Of a DNA stretch of 48,036 bases, positions 1 to 7,957 are shown piece by piece. The position numbers and the translations under genes were made by a program. Each line of letters begins with the position of its first letter. The first letter of the stretch is position 1. Under the pieces are notes generated by a model that made no database searches, was not told where the DNA came from, and was given only the letters and a program-made list of their open reading frames with translations. Source of the stretch: Nocardia altamirensis NBRC 108246 (lineage in GTDB: Bacteria > Actinomycetota > Actinomycetes > Mycobacteriales > Mycobacteriaceae); contig NZ_BDAY01000091.1 of assembly GCF_001612685.1 (NCBI RefSeq), positions 1 through 48,036 on the forward strand. The letters run 5' to 3'.

Positions 1-52
1 AACCGTATGAGACCTCTGTGGGTCCTGCTCGACGCCCTCCCGGGTGGCGCGA

Positions 53-511
53 TCAGTTGGACTGGACGGTGACTCGATAGCCGATGCGGATTTCGCGGCC
101 GATGTAGGCGGCGCCGCTGACGTAGAGCCAGCGGTCGGCGCCGCCGCGGGGGTCGGACAAGTAGGAGCCCTCGACATGGGCGACACCGAACGGGAAGTTG
201 CCCGAGACCGACGTCGCGATGCCGGTCATCAAATACGCCTCGGCCAGTAGGCGCGGTTCCTGAGCGGCGGGCAGCAGCGGGGTCGCGGTGGGCACGAAGA
301 ACCCGAACTGTTCCGGCGGCGCACCGGAACCCTGGACGAGCATGCCCGTCACGAACAACCGCACAATCCCGGTGTGTACCAAGCATTCCGGCGTCAACTG
401 CAAGGGTGGAGCCGGTAGAACTTCGAGCTGAAACGCCATGAGCGGAACTTTACGGTCCCCCACCTGCGCTGTCCCCATGAGAGCCACCGATTTGCCCGGC
501 TCGTTATGCAC
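53..511 (-). CDS. hypothetical protein, about 152 aa
   Basis: I do not recognise a family. The protein is about 152 residues with no clear signal peptide or membrane helix. It has a Pro/Leu-rich first third and a Gly/Tyr-rich C-terminal half. Its composition is protein-like, with balanced hydrophobic and charged residues, unlike the Arg/Pro-rich shadow frames nearby, so I take it as real. A GTG start at 511 is preceded by a GGTGAGG ribosome-site-like stretch. In-frame ATGs at 478 and 439 are alternatives. It faces away from the repeat-rich spacer at 512-925. No operon partner is visible because the window edge is close. Confidence 0.6.
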   Translation of the reverse strand: MHNEPGKSVALMGTAQVGDRKVPLMAFQLEVLPAPPLQLTPECLVHTGIVRLFVTGMLVQGSGAPPEQFGFFVPTATPLLPAAQEPRLLAEAYLMTGIATSVSGNFPFGVAHVEGSYLSDPRGGADRWLYVSGAAYIGREIRIGYRVTVQSN

Positions 512-593
512 GCCTCACCGGTAGACCACTTCCCCGCCACCTTGCCAGTCGCCTGCCGCGCTACCGGTATGACTCAGCGACTGGTTCTAGATC

Positions 594-648
594 GAGTGGG
601 AACTGGTGGCGGCGTTTCGCGAGTAGCCTCCGCCACCAGTTCCCACTC
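594..648. repeat. family A palindrome, copy A1
   Basis: Perfect 19-bp arms (594-612 and 630-648, core GGGAACTGGTGGCGG) surround a 17-nt loop. Three further copies with the same arm core and a similar 17-nt loop lie at 10961, 11149 and 20343, all between genes. It looks like a repetitive extragenic palindrome or a small non-autonomous element. Confidence 0.85.
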
Positions 649-700
649 GGCGCCAAAGCCCGTCCGGCTGCGTGCGACCGGCACTGCGGTCGAGCGAAAT

Positions 701-772
701 CCGCACTCCCTCTGTGAATCCGCACTCCTTCTGGCAGCCCGCAGCGAGTGCGGATTCACAGAAGGGGTGCGG
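701..772. repeat. long hairpin with duplicated TCCGCACT motifs
   Basis: Arms 701-727 and 746-772 pair over 27 bases with two mismatches. The inner 16 bp (CTGTGAATCCGCACTC and its complement) is perfect, and the loop is 18 nt. The AATCCGCAC motif pair recurs next to palindrome A2/A4 at about 11090-11130 and, in degenerate form, at the right edge of the window (about 48009-48036). It therefore seems to be part of a composite repeat. Together with A1 it fills the 512-925 spacer, in which I see no gene. Confidence 0.75.
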
Positions 773-925
773 ACTTCAGCGCCAGCGCCCCTGTCGACGT
801 AGCGAGTGTGCGATTTGGCGCCTGAGGTTGTAGCCCAGGTGCGTGCTAACACGAACGTTCAGGCCCGAGCGAGTGTGCGGTTGACCGATGAGGCTGCTAC
901 CGCAGGGGCGAGCGGACGCGGACGT

Positions 926-3169
926 TCAGGTCTGTTGGAGGGGTTCGATGCGGGCCGGGACGTGTTTGTGCCATGGGGTGCCTGCGATGGCGTCGCGCCA
1001 GGTGAGGTCGGTGAGTTCGTTGGCGGCGACGCCGGTGCGGTGGGTGGTGTCGCCGGTGGGCAGGTCCAGGCCCAGACCGTTGGGCAGCGAGGCGTGGCCT
1101 GGCTGCATACGGTCGTTGATTTCGACGGCGGCGATCGCCGAGCCGCGGCGGGTGGTGATGCGGGCCTGGTCGCCGGTGCTCAGGCCGAGCCGGACCGCGT
1201 CGTCGGGGTTGAGGCGCAGCGCGCCTTCCGGGTCGCGGCGGCGCCAGGTGTCGTCGCGGAAAATGGTGTTGGCGGTGAAGGATCGGCGTTCGCCCGCGGC
1301 AAGGACGAACGGGAACTCGGTGCTGGTGTGGGTGGCCTGGGTGTCGGCGAGGCCGTGTAGCGCGGGCAGGAGTTCGGTGATCGCGACGGGGATGCGCTTG
1401 TCGGGGTGCGGTAGGTAATCCCAGGCGTCGGCGTAATCGTCGACGGTGAAGGTGACACCGGAGCGGCCGGCGAGGATCGCGTCGAACAGGGCGTCGGCGT
1501 CGCGGTGGCCTGCGCGGTGCATGGCCGCCGGATACACCTTGGCGATGCGCTGGGCCAGCGCCCACAGCACCGCGGCGGCACGGGCGCCGTCGGGCAGGGT
1601 CGGGCCGAGCGTTTCGTACAGCACGTACGGCGCAACCCCGGCCAAGGACTTGTCGGTCGCGAGCAGCGCGGCGAACGCCCACTTGTACGGGCGGCGACCG
1701 AGTTTCGCGGCGGCCCGCAGCACGGCGAGCTTGCCGCTGCCGACCGTGCCGAGCTCGCGCATGAGCCGCGCGTACATCTCCGGCTCGGACAGGGTGCCCG
1801 GCAACGGATCGAGCACGGGGGCACGCAGGTGGAAGGTGTTGTGCGGGAACTCGAGATTGAAGAAGGTGGCTTCCCACTTCTCGAACTGGCTGGCCGCGGG
1901 CAGCACGTAGTCGGCGCGGCGTGCGGTCTCGGTGAGGGCGACATCGATGACGACGACGAGTTCGAGCGCGTCGAGCGCCTGCCGGAAAGCAGCCGAATCC
2001 GCCAGCGAGTGCGCGGGATTCGATGATTCGATGATCATGGCCCGGAAGCGGGCGGGATGGTCGGTGAGGATTTCCTCGGAGATCGAGTTGCACGGCACCA
2101 TGCCGCCGAGGATGCGCGCGCCGGTGACGGGGGTGAGTTTGACGTCGCGGCTGTATCCGGCCAGCGGCGCCATCCACGAATGCGGGTGCATGCCACCGGG
2201 TTTGGCGAAGTTGCCGGTGAGCAACCAGAGCAGCTTGTTCAGATACGAGATCAAGGTGCTGTTGGGGCTCTGCTGGACGCCGAGGTCCTCGTAGGTGGCG
2301 ACGCTGGCCGCGGTGCCGATACGCTGGGCGGCTGCCCGCACGAGCGCCTCGGGGACACCGGCGGTTTCGGCGTAGGCGGCGACGTCGATGCCGGACAGCT
2401 CGTGCAGCACCGCCTCGGAACCGGTGGTGTGCTCGGCCAGGAACGCGTGGTCGACGAGGTCGTCCTGGACCAGGACCGCCAGGATCGCGGTCAGGCACCA
2501 CGCGTCGGTGCCTGGGCGCAGCTGCAGGTGGATATCGGCCAGGTCGGCGGTCTCGGTGCGCACCGGGTCCAGCACGATCATGGAGCGGGCGGGATCCTTG
2601 GCGATCTGCTGCAACACCGTGCGAGCCCGCGGCACCCCGTGGGACTGCCATGGGTTCTTGCCCAGGAACACCGACACCTCGGCGTGCTCGAAATCGCCGG
2701 TGGTGTGGCTGCCGGTGAGGTGCGCGTCGACCCAGCCTTCGCCGGTCTTCTCCTGCGCCAGCGCGCTGGAGCGGTAGCGGGCGCCGAGGGCGCGACGCAG
2801 GGCGGTGCTGTAGGCGCCGCCGAGGTGATTGCCTTGTCCGCCACCGCCGTAGTAGAAGATCTTGTCGCCGCCGTGCTGGTCGCGCACCGCGGCGAGGCGC
2901 GCGGCGACCTCGGAAATGGCGATGTCCCAGTCTATTTCGGTGAAGCTGCCGTCGGCCTCGCGGCGCAGCGGTGCGGTGAGGCGGGCGCCGCCGTTCTGGT
3001 AGTGGTCCAGGCGCAGCGCCTTGTTGCAGGTGTAGCCGGCGGAGGCGACGTGCTCCTTGTCGCCGCGGATCTTGGCGAAGCGGCGGTCCTCGAGCTGGAT
3101 CAGCAGGCCGCAGTTGTTCTCGCAGAGGATGCACGCGGTCTTGTGCCACTCCCCCTGCACCGCGGTCAT
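926..3169 (-). CDS. molybdopterin-dependent oxidoreductase (formate dehydrogenase / nitrate reductase-like catalytic subunit)
   Basis: A 747-residue bis-MGD molybdenum enzyme. The N-terminal 4Fe-4S motif is visible as Cys13-x2-Cys16-x3-Cys20 and Cys48. A molybdopterin-binding central region follows (FLGKNPWQSHG near residue 180). The C-terminal molydopterin dinucleotide-binding domain ends in the family-typical GTPWHKHVPA. No twin-arginine signal is seen, so it is probably cytoplasmic. The ATG at 3169 is chosen because it overlaps the stop of a small ORF (ATGA) that has its own good ribosome site. A GTG at 3271 would add 34 residues before the Fe-S motif and is less likely. The physiological substrate and the Mo ligand cannot be told from sequence alone. 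A TetR operator lies about 145 bp upstream, so the gene is probably repressed by the adjacent TetR protein. Confidence 0.9.
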   Translation of the reverse strand: MTAVQGEWHKTACILCENNCGLLIQLEDRRFAKIRGDKEHVASAGYTCNKALRLDHYQNGGARLTAPLRREADGSFTEIDWDIAISEVAARLAAVRDQHGGDKIFYYGGGGQGNHLGGAYSTALRRALGARYRSSALAQEKTGEGWVDAHLTGSHTTGDFEHAEVSVFLGKNPWQSHGVPRARTVLQQIAKDPARSMIVLDPVRTETADLADIHLQLRPGTDAWCLTAILAVLVQDDLVDHAFLAEHTTGSEAVLHELSGIDVAAYAETAGVPEALVRAAAQRIGTAASVATYEDLGVQQSPNSTLISYLNKLLWLLTGNFAKPGGMHPHSWMAPLAGYSRDVKLTPVTGARILGGMVPCNSISEEILTDHPARFRAMIIESSNPAHSLADSAAFRQALDALELVVVIDVALTETARRADYVLPAASQFEKWEATFFNLEFPHNTFHLRAPVLDPLPGTLSEPEMYARLMRELGTVGSGKLAVLRAAAKLGRRPYKWAFAALLATDKSLAGVAPYVLYETLGPTLPDGARAAAVLWALAQRIAKVYPAAMHRAGHRDADALFDAILAGRSGVTFTVDDYADAWDYLPHPDKRIPVAITELLPALHGLADTQATHTSTEFPFVLAAGERRSFTANTIFRDDTWRRRDPEGALRLNPDDAVRLGLSTGDQARITTRRGSAIAAVEINDRMQPGHASLPNGLGLDLPTGDTTHRTGVAANELTDLTWRDAIAGTPWHKHVPARIEPLQQT

Positions 3170-3234
3170 CGGGCGACCCGCTCGCCCAGGTCGGTGCGCG
3201 GGAGCGCGCGGCTCCTCGACAAATCTGCGGACAT
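3166..3234 (-). CDS. 22-aa upstream ORF coupled to the molybdoenzyme gene
   Basis: An ATG at 3234 is preceded by AAGGAG at 3242-3247 with good spacing. The frame runs 22 codons and stops in TGA at 3166-3168, which overlaps the ATG of the oxidoreductase (ATGA). The peptide begins MSADLSRSRALP and has no recognisable motif. The good ribosome site and the coupled stop suggest that its translation feeds ribosomes to the downstream start. It could also be chance. Confidence 0.4.
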   Translation of the reverse strand: MSADLSRSRALPRTDLGERVAR

Positions 3235-3313
3235 CAGCGGCTCCTTCGATGCGCGTGGCAACGGCCGGCACGAGAACGCTCTCGCCTCAGTCGAACCCGG
3301 ACCCGTTCTTGAC

Positions 3314-3329
3314 TATGGCCTACACCATA
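3314..3329. promoter_or_regulatory. TetR operator-like site upstream of molybdoenzyme
   Basis: TATGG-N6-CCATA, a dyad identical in half-sites and spacing to the one at 3994-4008 in front of the tetR gene. It lies in an AT-rich patch (TATTAT/TATGGT on the minus strand could be a -10 box) in the 198-bp spacer between tetR and the oxidoreductase. Confidence 0.6.
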
Positions 3330-3367
3330 ATAGGCGTGTCAAGCGGTGCACTGCCGGGGAATGCCGG

Positions 3368-3982
3368 TCAGGCGGGAGCGACGCTGCCGAGCACGACGCG
3401 AAGTTCGTCGACAACATCCTCGAGCGGGGTGATGTCGTGCTGGGCGCGAGCCAGCGCGATAGCGCCCTCGAACGCGGCGACCGTGAGCGTGGCCAGGCGG
3501 TTCGCCCTGGCCTGCGCGACGTTCTCGCGGACGAGCATCTCGGCGAGCGCGCGGTGCCAGCGGGCGAAGATCTCCACCGCGGCGCGCGCGAATTCCGGTG
3601 TGTCGTCATTGGTTTCGACGGCGACCGCGAACACCGGGCAGCCGGAACGGAAATCGCTGTCGACCAAGGTACGCCGCCAGAACGCGGCGAACTCGTCGAG
3701 CGCGGTCAGCGGATCGTGCTCGCGGGTGAGCTCCTCGATGAAGGTGCTCATGAACGAGCCCGCCGCGGTGATCGCATCGCTGATGAGCTCGGTGCGCCCG
3801 CCGGGGAAATGGTGATACACCGAGCCGCGCGGCGCACCCGTGCTGGCCAGCACCCGATCGACGCTGGTTGCGCTGGCGCCGTGGCTGCGCAACGACTCGA
3901 TCGCGCCCTCGACCATCCGCCGTCGCGCGTCCCCCGTACGCGGCCGCACAGATCCATCACCACGAGTTCGCCGAGTCGTCAT
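3368..3982 (-). CDS. TetR family transcriptional regulator (LmrA/YxaF-like C-terminus)
   Basis: A 204-residue protein with an N-terminal helix-turn-helix region at about residues 22-65, including the family-typical SVYHHFPGGRTELI. The long helical ligand-binding domain resembles the LmrA/YxaF subgroup (CPVFAVAVE region). The ATG at 3982 lies only 10 bp from a TATGG-N6-CCATA palindrome, which points to autorepression. The same dyad occurs before the downstream molybdoenzyme gene, 198 bp further on the same strand, so that gene is the likely target. The effector is unknown. A TAACAT -10-like box 6 nt before the ATG would fit a leaderless transcript. Confidence 0.9.
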   Translation of the reverse strand: MTTRRTRGDGSVRPRTGDARRRMVEGAIESLRSHGASATSVDRVLASTGAPRGSVYHHFPGGRTELISDAITAAGSFMSTFIEELTREHDPLTALDEFAAFWRRTLVDSDFRSGCPVFAVAVETNDDTPEFARAAVEIFARWHRALAEMLVRENVAQARANRLATLTVAAFEGAIALARAQHDITPLEDVVDELRVVLGSVAPA

Positions 3983-3991
3983 ACCACCATG

Positions 3992-4009
3992 TTATGGGAT
4001 ACCCCATAA
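3992..4009. promoter_or_regulatory. TetR autoregulatory operator
   Basis: TTATGGGATACCCCATAA, 16 of 18 positions symmetric, immediately upstream of the tetR ATG and overlapping its likely -10 region. The TATGG-N6-CCATA core is shared with the site at 3314-3329. Confidence 0.65.
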
Positions 4010-4344
4010 ACGTGACGTGGCATGGGTCGATTCGACCCGGTCAGCGAGGCGTCGGTGCGCGTCCCGGCTTGTCACCGGACCGCAGATCGACGGAGGACGG
4101 CCGCCCTCCACACACATATCGAACCGACGGACGACGATCGCGGTCCGCATGCCGCCGTCGATGAGAGTCAGCCGCAGGCGCACCGACGGCCGTGCGCACC
4201 CGTGCGGCGGCGTCGAGCACGCCGGGCAGTGTCGCTGCGCAGTGGGCGACACGCACGGCGTCAAACCATGGGCAGAACGCCCGACGTACCTCTGCCACAG
4301 ATCGACGGGGCATCGAGGCGGTCCGCATGCCCCGTCGACCAGGT
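4010..4344. other. spacer without recognised gene
   Basis: About 335 bp between the alpha/beta hydrolase stop and the tetR promoter. All open frames are short and Arg/Thr-rich. Two loosely similar segments (AGATCGACGG followed by CGGTCCGCATGCC, near 4083-4155 and 4301-4330) suggest an old direct duplication. No hairpin terminator or palindrome of the A or B families is seen. Confidence 0.5.
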
Positions 4345-5247
4345 TCAGCTCGTGCGGTGGGCGACCCGCGTGGCGTGGAAATCCAGGAACGCCGCGAGGA
4401 CGTCCTTCGGGGCTTCCACTTGCGGATAGTGGCCGACCTTCGCCAGCTCCACCACGTCGGGCTCGGGAATCAGTTCGCGATAGCGGCGAACCATGTGCGC
4501 CCCGGACACCGGATCGAGCAAGCCGTCGATCAGCCTGGTCGGAATCGGCGCGTCACGAAGCGCACCGACCCACCGCTCCCGATGCTGACGACGCTCGGCC
4601 ATGTAGCGAATCAGCTTGTGCCCGTTACGCTTCCCTCGTTTGCTGCACCACAGGATCCAGAACTGGTGCAGCTCTTCGTCGCTCGGCTTGGTCTCGGGAC
4701 CGAAGATCGCCGCCAAGCTACTGGTGAACGCCCGCTCGGTGCCGACCAGGCCGAGCAGCGGCCCCAGCGGACTGGCCAGCAACTTCTGCACCGGACGAGC
4801 GCGGTGCGTCTCCGGGAACAAGCCCCCGTTGAGCAGACACACCGATTCGATCACCAACGACTCGTCACCGGCGACCCGACGCTCGCCGTCGCGTGCGAGC
4901 AACTCCTGGGTGACCGTGTCGCCGTAGTCGTGCGCCAGGATGTGGAACCGGCTTATCCCCTGCGCGCGCAACAGATTCTCGTGCATATCGGCCTGATCGG
5001 CGATCGAATATTGGTAGTTCAGCGGCTTCGCCGACCACCCGAAGCCGATCATGTCCGGTGCGATCACCCTGGCGAACCGCTCGCACAGGCCGGGCCAGAC
5101 CGCATGCCAATCCCAGGACGCGGTCGGGAACCCGTGGATGCAGAGCAGTGTGCCGTCGGGACCGTCCCCGCCGTCTCGCCAGAAGATCTGATGGCCGCGG
5201 TGGGTGAACCGCCTGCCATGCGCCCGCCAGGACGCGAACTCCTCCAT
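4345..5247 (-). CDS. alpha/beta hydrolase (haloalkane dehalogenase / epoxide hydrolase-like)
   Basis: A 300-residue alpha/beta-hydrolase-fold enzyme. An HGFPT oxyanion motif lies at residues 38-42. The nucleophile elbow HDYGD (106-110) puts an Asp at 107, so it belongs to the Asp-nucleophile group (dehalogenases, epoxide hydrolases) rather than the Ser esterases. The catalytic His is in GHYPQ near residue 270. The ATG at 5247 is preceded by AAGGAGGT at about 5251-5259, a strong site. The in-frame ATG at 5274 lies upstream of that ribosome site and is rejected. The substrate cannot be predicted. Neighbours are divergent (the antiporter) or unrelated. Confidence 0.88.
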   Translation of the reverse strand: MEEFASWRAHGRRFTHRGHQIFWRDGGDGPDGTLLCIHGFPTASWDWHAVWPGLCERFARVIAPDMIGFGWSAKPLNYQYSIADQADMHENLLRAQGISRFHILAHDYGDTVTQELLARDGERRVAGDESLVIESVCLLNGGLFPETHRARPVQKLLASPLGPLLGLVGTERAFTSSLAAIFGPETKPSDEELHQFWILWCSKRGKRNGHKLIRYMAERRQHRERWVGALRDAPIPTRLIDGLLDPVSGAHMVRRYRELIPEPDVVELAKVGHYPQVEAPKDVLAAFLDFHATRVAHRTS

Positions 5248-5372
5248 GCCTACCTCCTTGTCGCCGACAAGCATGGACCCTCGACCCCGCTTTCACAGGA
5301 AATCCGTCGACAGCGGACACGTCATCTACCGCGCGCGAGTTCGCTACGCGGACGCTCTGCGAGAATGCGACA

Positions 5373-7229
5373 GTGCATGTCGCGATCGGCTTGGTGGTTC
5401 TTGTTGCCTCAGCGGCAGCGTTGGCGGCGCTCGCCCGCCGGTTCGGGGTGTCCGAACCGCTGGTGCTGACCCTGGCCGGAGTCGCGGCGTCGTATCTGCC
5501 GTTCGTGCCCGCGATCCATCCGGACCCGGAGATCATCCTGCTCGGCCTGCTGCCGCCGCTGCTCTACACCGCGGCCATCCGGACCTCGCTGGTGGACTTC
5601 CGGGCGAACGTGCGCACCATCGCCTCGCTTTCGGTGGGGCTGGTGCTGTTCACGACCTTCCTTGTCGCGACGGTGGTCTGGTGGTTGCTTCCGGTGCCGT
5701 TCGCGGTCGCGGTCGCCCTCGGTGCGGTGGTGGCGCCGCCGGACGCGGTGGCCGCGACGGCGGTCGCGCGCCGGATCGGGATGCCGCGGCAGATCGTCAC
5801 GATCCTCGAGGACGAATCGCTGTTCAACGACGCGACCGCGCTGGTGGCGTTGCGCACGGCGATCGCGGCGTCGGCCGGTGCGGTGTCGGTGTGGACGGCA
5901 GGCGGGGATTTCCTGCTCGCCGCGGGCGGCGGCGCGGCGGTGGGCGTCGTCGTCGCGTATCTGCTTGCGCTGCTGCGCCGCCGGATCACCGACCCGGTGC
6001 TCGACACGACGCTGTCGTTCCTCGCGCCGTTCGCGGCGTACCTGCCCGCCGAGGGGATTCACGCCTCCGGGGTGATCGCGGTGGTCACCTGCGGCATGAT
6101 CCTCGGGCACGGGGCGCCGGTGTGGCAGAGCGCGGCCTCACGCATCGCCGAGCGCACCAATTGGCGCACCATCCAGTTCATTCTGGAGAGTTCGGTGTTC
6201 GTGATCATCGGGTTGCAGGTGCGTGGCATCCTCGAGGGCGCGTGGCGCAGCGGGCTCGATCATACGACGCTGGTGATCAGCGCGGTCGCGGTGCTGCTCG
6301 CGGTGATGGTGGCGCGGCCGCTGTGGATCTTCCCGTGGTCGTTGCTGTTTCGCAAGATCGGGCACAATACCGCGGTGCCGCTACGGAATTCGACGGTGGT
6401 GTCGTGGGCGGGCATGCGCGGCGTCGTCACCCTTGCCGCGGTGCTGTTGCTGCCCGCGGACACCCCGCAGCTGCCGGTGTTGAAGTTGCTCGCGTTGGTG
6501 GTGGTCGCGGGAACGCTGCTGCTGCAAGGCACCTCGCTGCCGTGGCTGGTGCGGCTGCTGGATCTGCGTGGGCCCAGCCGTGCCGAGGACGCGTTGCGCA
6601 AAGCGAGTCTGCTGCAGCAGGCCGCCACCGCAGGGCTCGCCGCGCTCGAGGAACAGATCAGGCCGGACACGCCGCCGGGGGTGGTGCAGCAGCTACGGGA
6701 TCGAGTGTCCTGGAAGGCCAATGCCGCCTGGGAGCGGCTCGGGCGCGCCGAAGCCGAGCAGGCGACGCCGACCGCCGAATACCGCAGGCTACGGCTGGAG
6801 ATGCTCACGGCTGAACGCGAAACCGTGCTGCGTGTTCGTGATTCGGGGACGGTCGACTACGAGATCCTGCAGCACGTGCTGGCCAGGCTCGACCTCGAGG
6901 AATCGATGATCGACCGGTTCGACGAGGCCGACGACGACCGGGTCGAGACCCTGGCCGGACCGCTCGCCGCGGAGAACTGCGTGCACCTGCGGGCCGCGCC
7001 GCTGGTGCTCGAACCGGTCGAACCCGGCGAATGCGCCGAATGCCTCGCCGAAGGCATGACGTGGGTGCACCTGCGAATGTGCCTGTCCTGCGGGCACATC
7101 GCGTGCTGTGACTCCTCGGTCGGCAACCACGCCACCAAGCATTACCAGAGCAGCGGGCATCCGGTGATGCGCAGCGTGGAGCCTGGCGAGGCGTGGCGCT
7201 GGTGCTATGTGGACGAGCTGCTCGGCTGA
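5373..7229 (+). CDS. CPA1-type Na+/H+ antiporter with C-terminal UBP zinc finger
   Basis: A 618-residue membrane protein with about 12 hydrophobic helices. Family motifs include LLPPLLYTAAIR, PPDAVAATAVARR and EDESLFNDATALV, as in NhaP/CPA1 antiporters that exchange sodium or potassium for protons. A cytoplasmic helical region follows at about residues 400-540. The last 70 residues are a UBP-type zinc finger with spaced Cys/His pairs (CAECLAEG, CLSCGHIACC, then HATKHYQSSGHP). In eukaryotes this fold binds ubiquitin C-termini. In bacteria the ligand is unknown, and the domain probably regulates transport. The GTG start at 5373 is the first that gives a hydrophobic N-terminus. The last 25 bp overlap the convergent tetR gene. 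Confidence 0.9.
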   Translation: MHVAIGLVVLVASAAALAALARRFGVSEPLVLTLAGVAASYLPFVPAIHPDPEIILLGLLPPLLYTAAIRTSLVDFRANVRTIASLSVGLVLFTTFLVATVVWWLLPVPFAVAVALGAVVAPPDAVAATAVARRIGMPRQIVTILEDESLFNDATALVALRTAIAASAGAVSVWTAGGDFLLAAGGGAAVGVVVAYLLALLRRRITDPVLDTTLSFLAPFAAYLPAEGIHASGVIAVVTCGMILGHGAPVWQSAASRIAERTNWRTIQFILESSVFVIIGLQVRGILEGAWRSGLDHTTLVISAVAVLLAVMVARPLWIFPWSLLFRKIGHNTAVPLRNSTVVSWAGMRGVVTLAAVLLLPADTPQLPVLKLLALVVVAGTLLLQGTSLPWLVRLLDLRGPSRAEDALRKASLLQQAATAGLAALEEQIRPDTPPGVVQQLRDRVSWKANAAWERLGRAEAEQATPTAEYRRLRLEMLTAERETVLRVRDSGTVDYEILQHVLARLDLEESMIDRFDEADDDRVETLAGPLAAENCVHLRAAPLVLEPVEPGECAECLAEGMTWVHLRMCLSCGHIACCDSSVGNHATKHYQSSGHPVMRSVEPGEAWRWCYVDELLG

Positions 7230-7780
7230 GTTGCGCGGGGCGCGTGCGAATAGATCAGGCGCGCATACTCGGTGAGCAACCGGTCCAGGGACAGGTTTTC
7301 CCCGCCCGCCGCGATCTGCTGGTAGCCGATCAGCATCGCCATGCCCAGCGAGGTCACCACCTCGGCGGTCTCCTCGTTGGCGACGACACCCATGATCGCC
7401 TTGTGCACAGTGCGCCTGCGGGATTCGTCGACCCGCTTGAGCGCGAGGTTCACCGATTCGTCGTTGGCGGCCCAGGCGCGGATCGCGGCCTCCGCGGCGT
7501 GGTGCAGGCCGACGGCCAGATCGGACATGGCCCGGATGTCGTCATCGGGGTTGCCCTGGTTGAACTTCAGCGTGCGCAGGATCAGCACCTGCCGGTTCTC
7601 CCAGTGCTCGAGCAGCATGTCGACGAAGCCCTGCCAGCTGCCGAAGTGGTGATAGAACGAGCCGCTGGTGACGCCGAGCCGCCGGCACAGCACGCCGATA
7701 TTCAGGCCCTTGAAACCGAACGCGGCGAGCACCTCCAGAGCGGTGTCGAAGTACTGCTCCTTGGTGACCACTCGTGACAT
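7205..7780 (-). CDS. TetR family transcriptional regulator
   Basis: A 191-residue regulator. The N-terminal HTH is at residues 12-50, with GVTSGSFYHHFGSWQGFV as recognition helix and following turn. The C-terminal region is helical and of no named subgroup. It is convergent with the antiporter gene, whose stop codon lies inside this gene's 3' end (25-bp overlap). The target is unknown. No divergent partner exists, and the gene upstream on the same strand (the AI-2E family protein) ends 177 bp away. Confidence 0.88.
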   Translation of the reverse strand: MSRVVTKEQYFDTALEVLAAFGFKGLNIGVLCRRLGVTSGSFYHHFGSWQGFVDMLLEHWENRQVLILRTLKFNQGNPDDDIRAMSDLAVGLHHAAEAAIRAWAANDESVNLALKRVDESRRRTVHKAIMGVVANEETAEVVTSLGMAMLIGYQQIAAGGENLSLDRLLTEYARLIYSHAPRATQPSSSST

Positions 7781-7957
7781 GCGCTGGCGCCGTTCTGTTC
7801 GTTCGGATGGGGGGACGGATGGGTGAACACGGGGGCGGAGAGGTCCGAACAGTACCCCATCGAGATTGTCGGCGTGGTACGAGGTCCACCGCCTCGTCCA
7901 GCGAAACTGCTGGTAGCAGTTACCGTGCGAAATATGTAGCGCACCTGGGCAATCGAC

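Noticed and set aside
897..3149. 750-codon minus-strand open frame
   Set aside because: Arg/Pro/His-rich shadow frame of the molybdoenzyme gene, without any domain.
2057..4009. 650-codon plus-strand open frame
   Set aside because: Antisense to the molybdoenzyme and tetR genes; composition typical of a GC-rich shadow frame.
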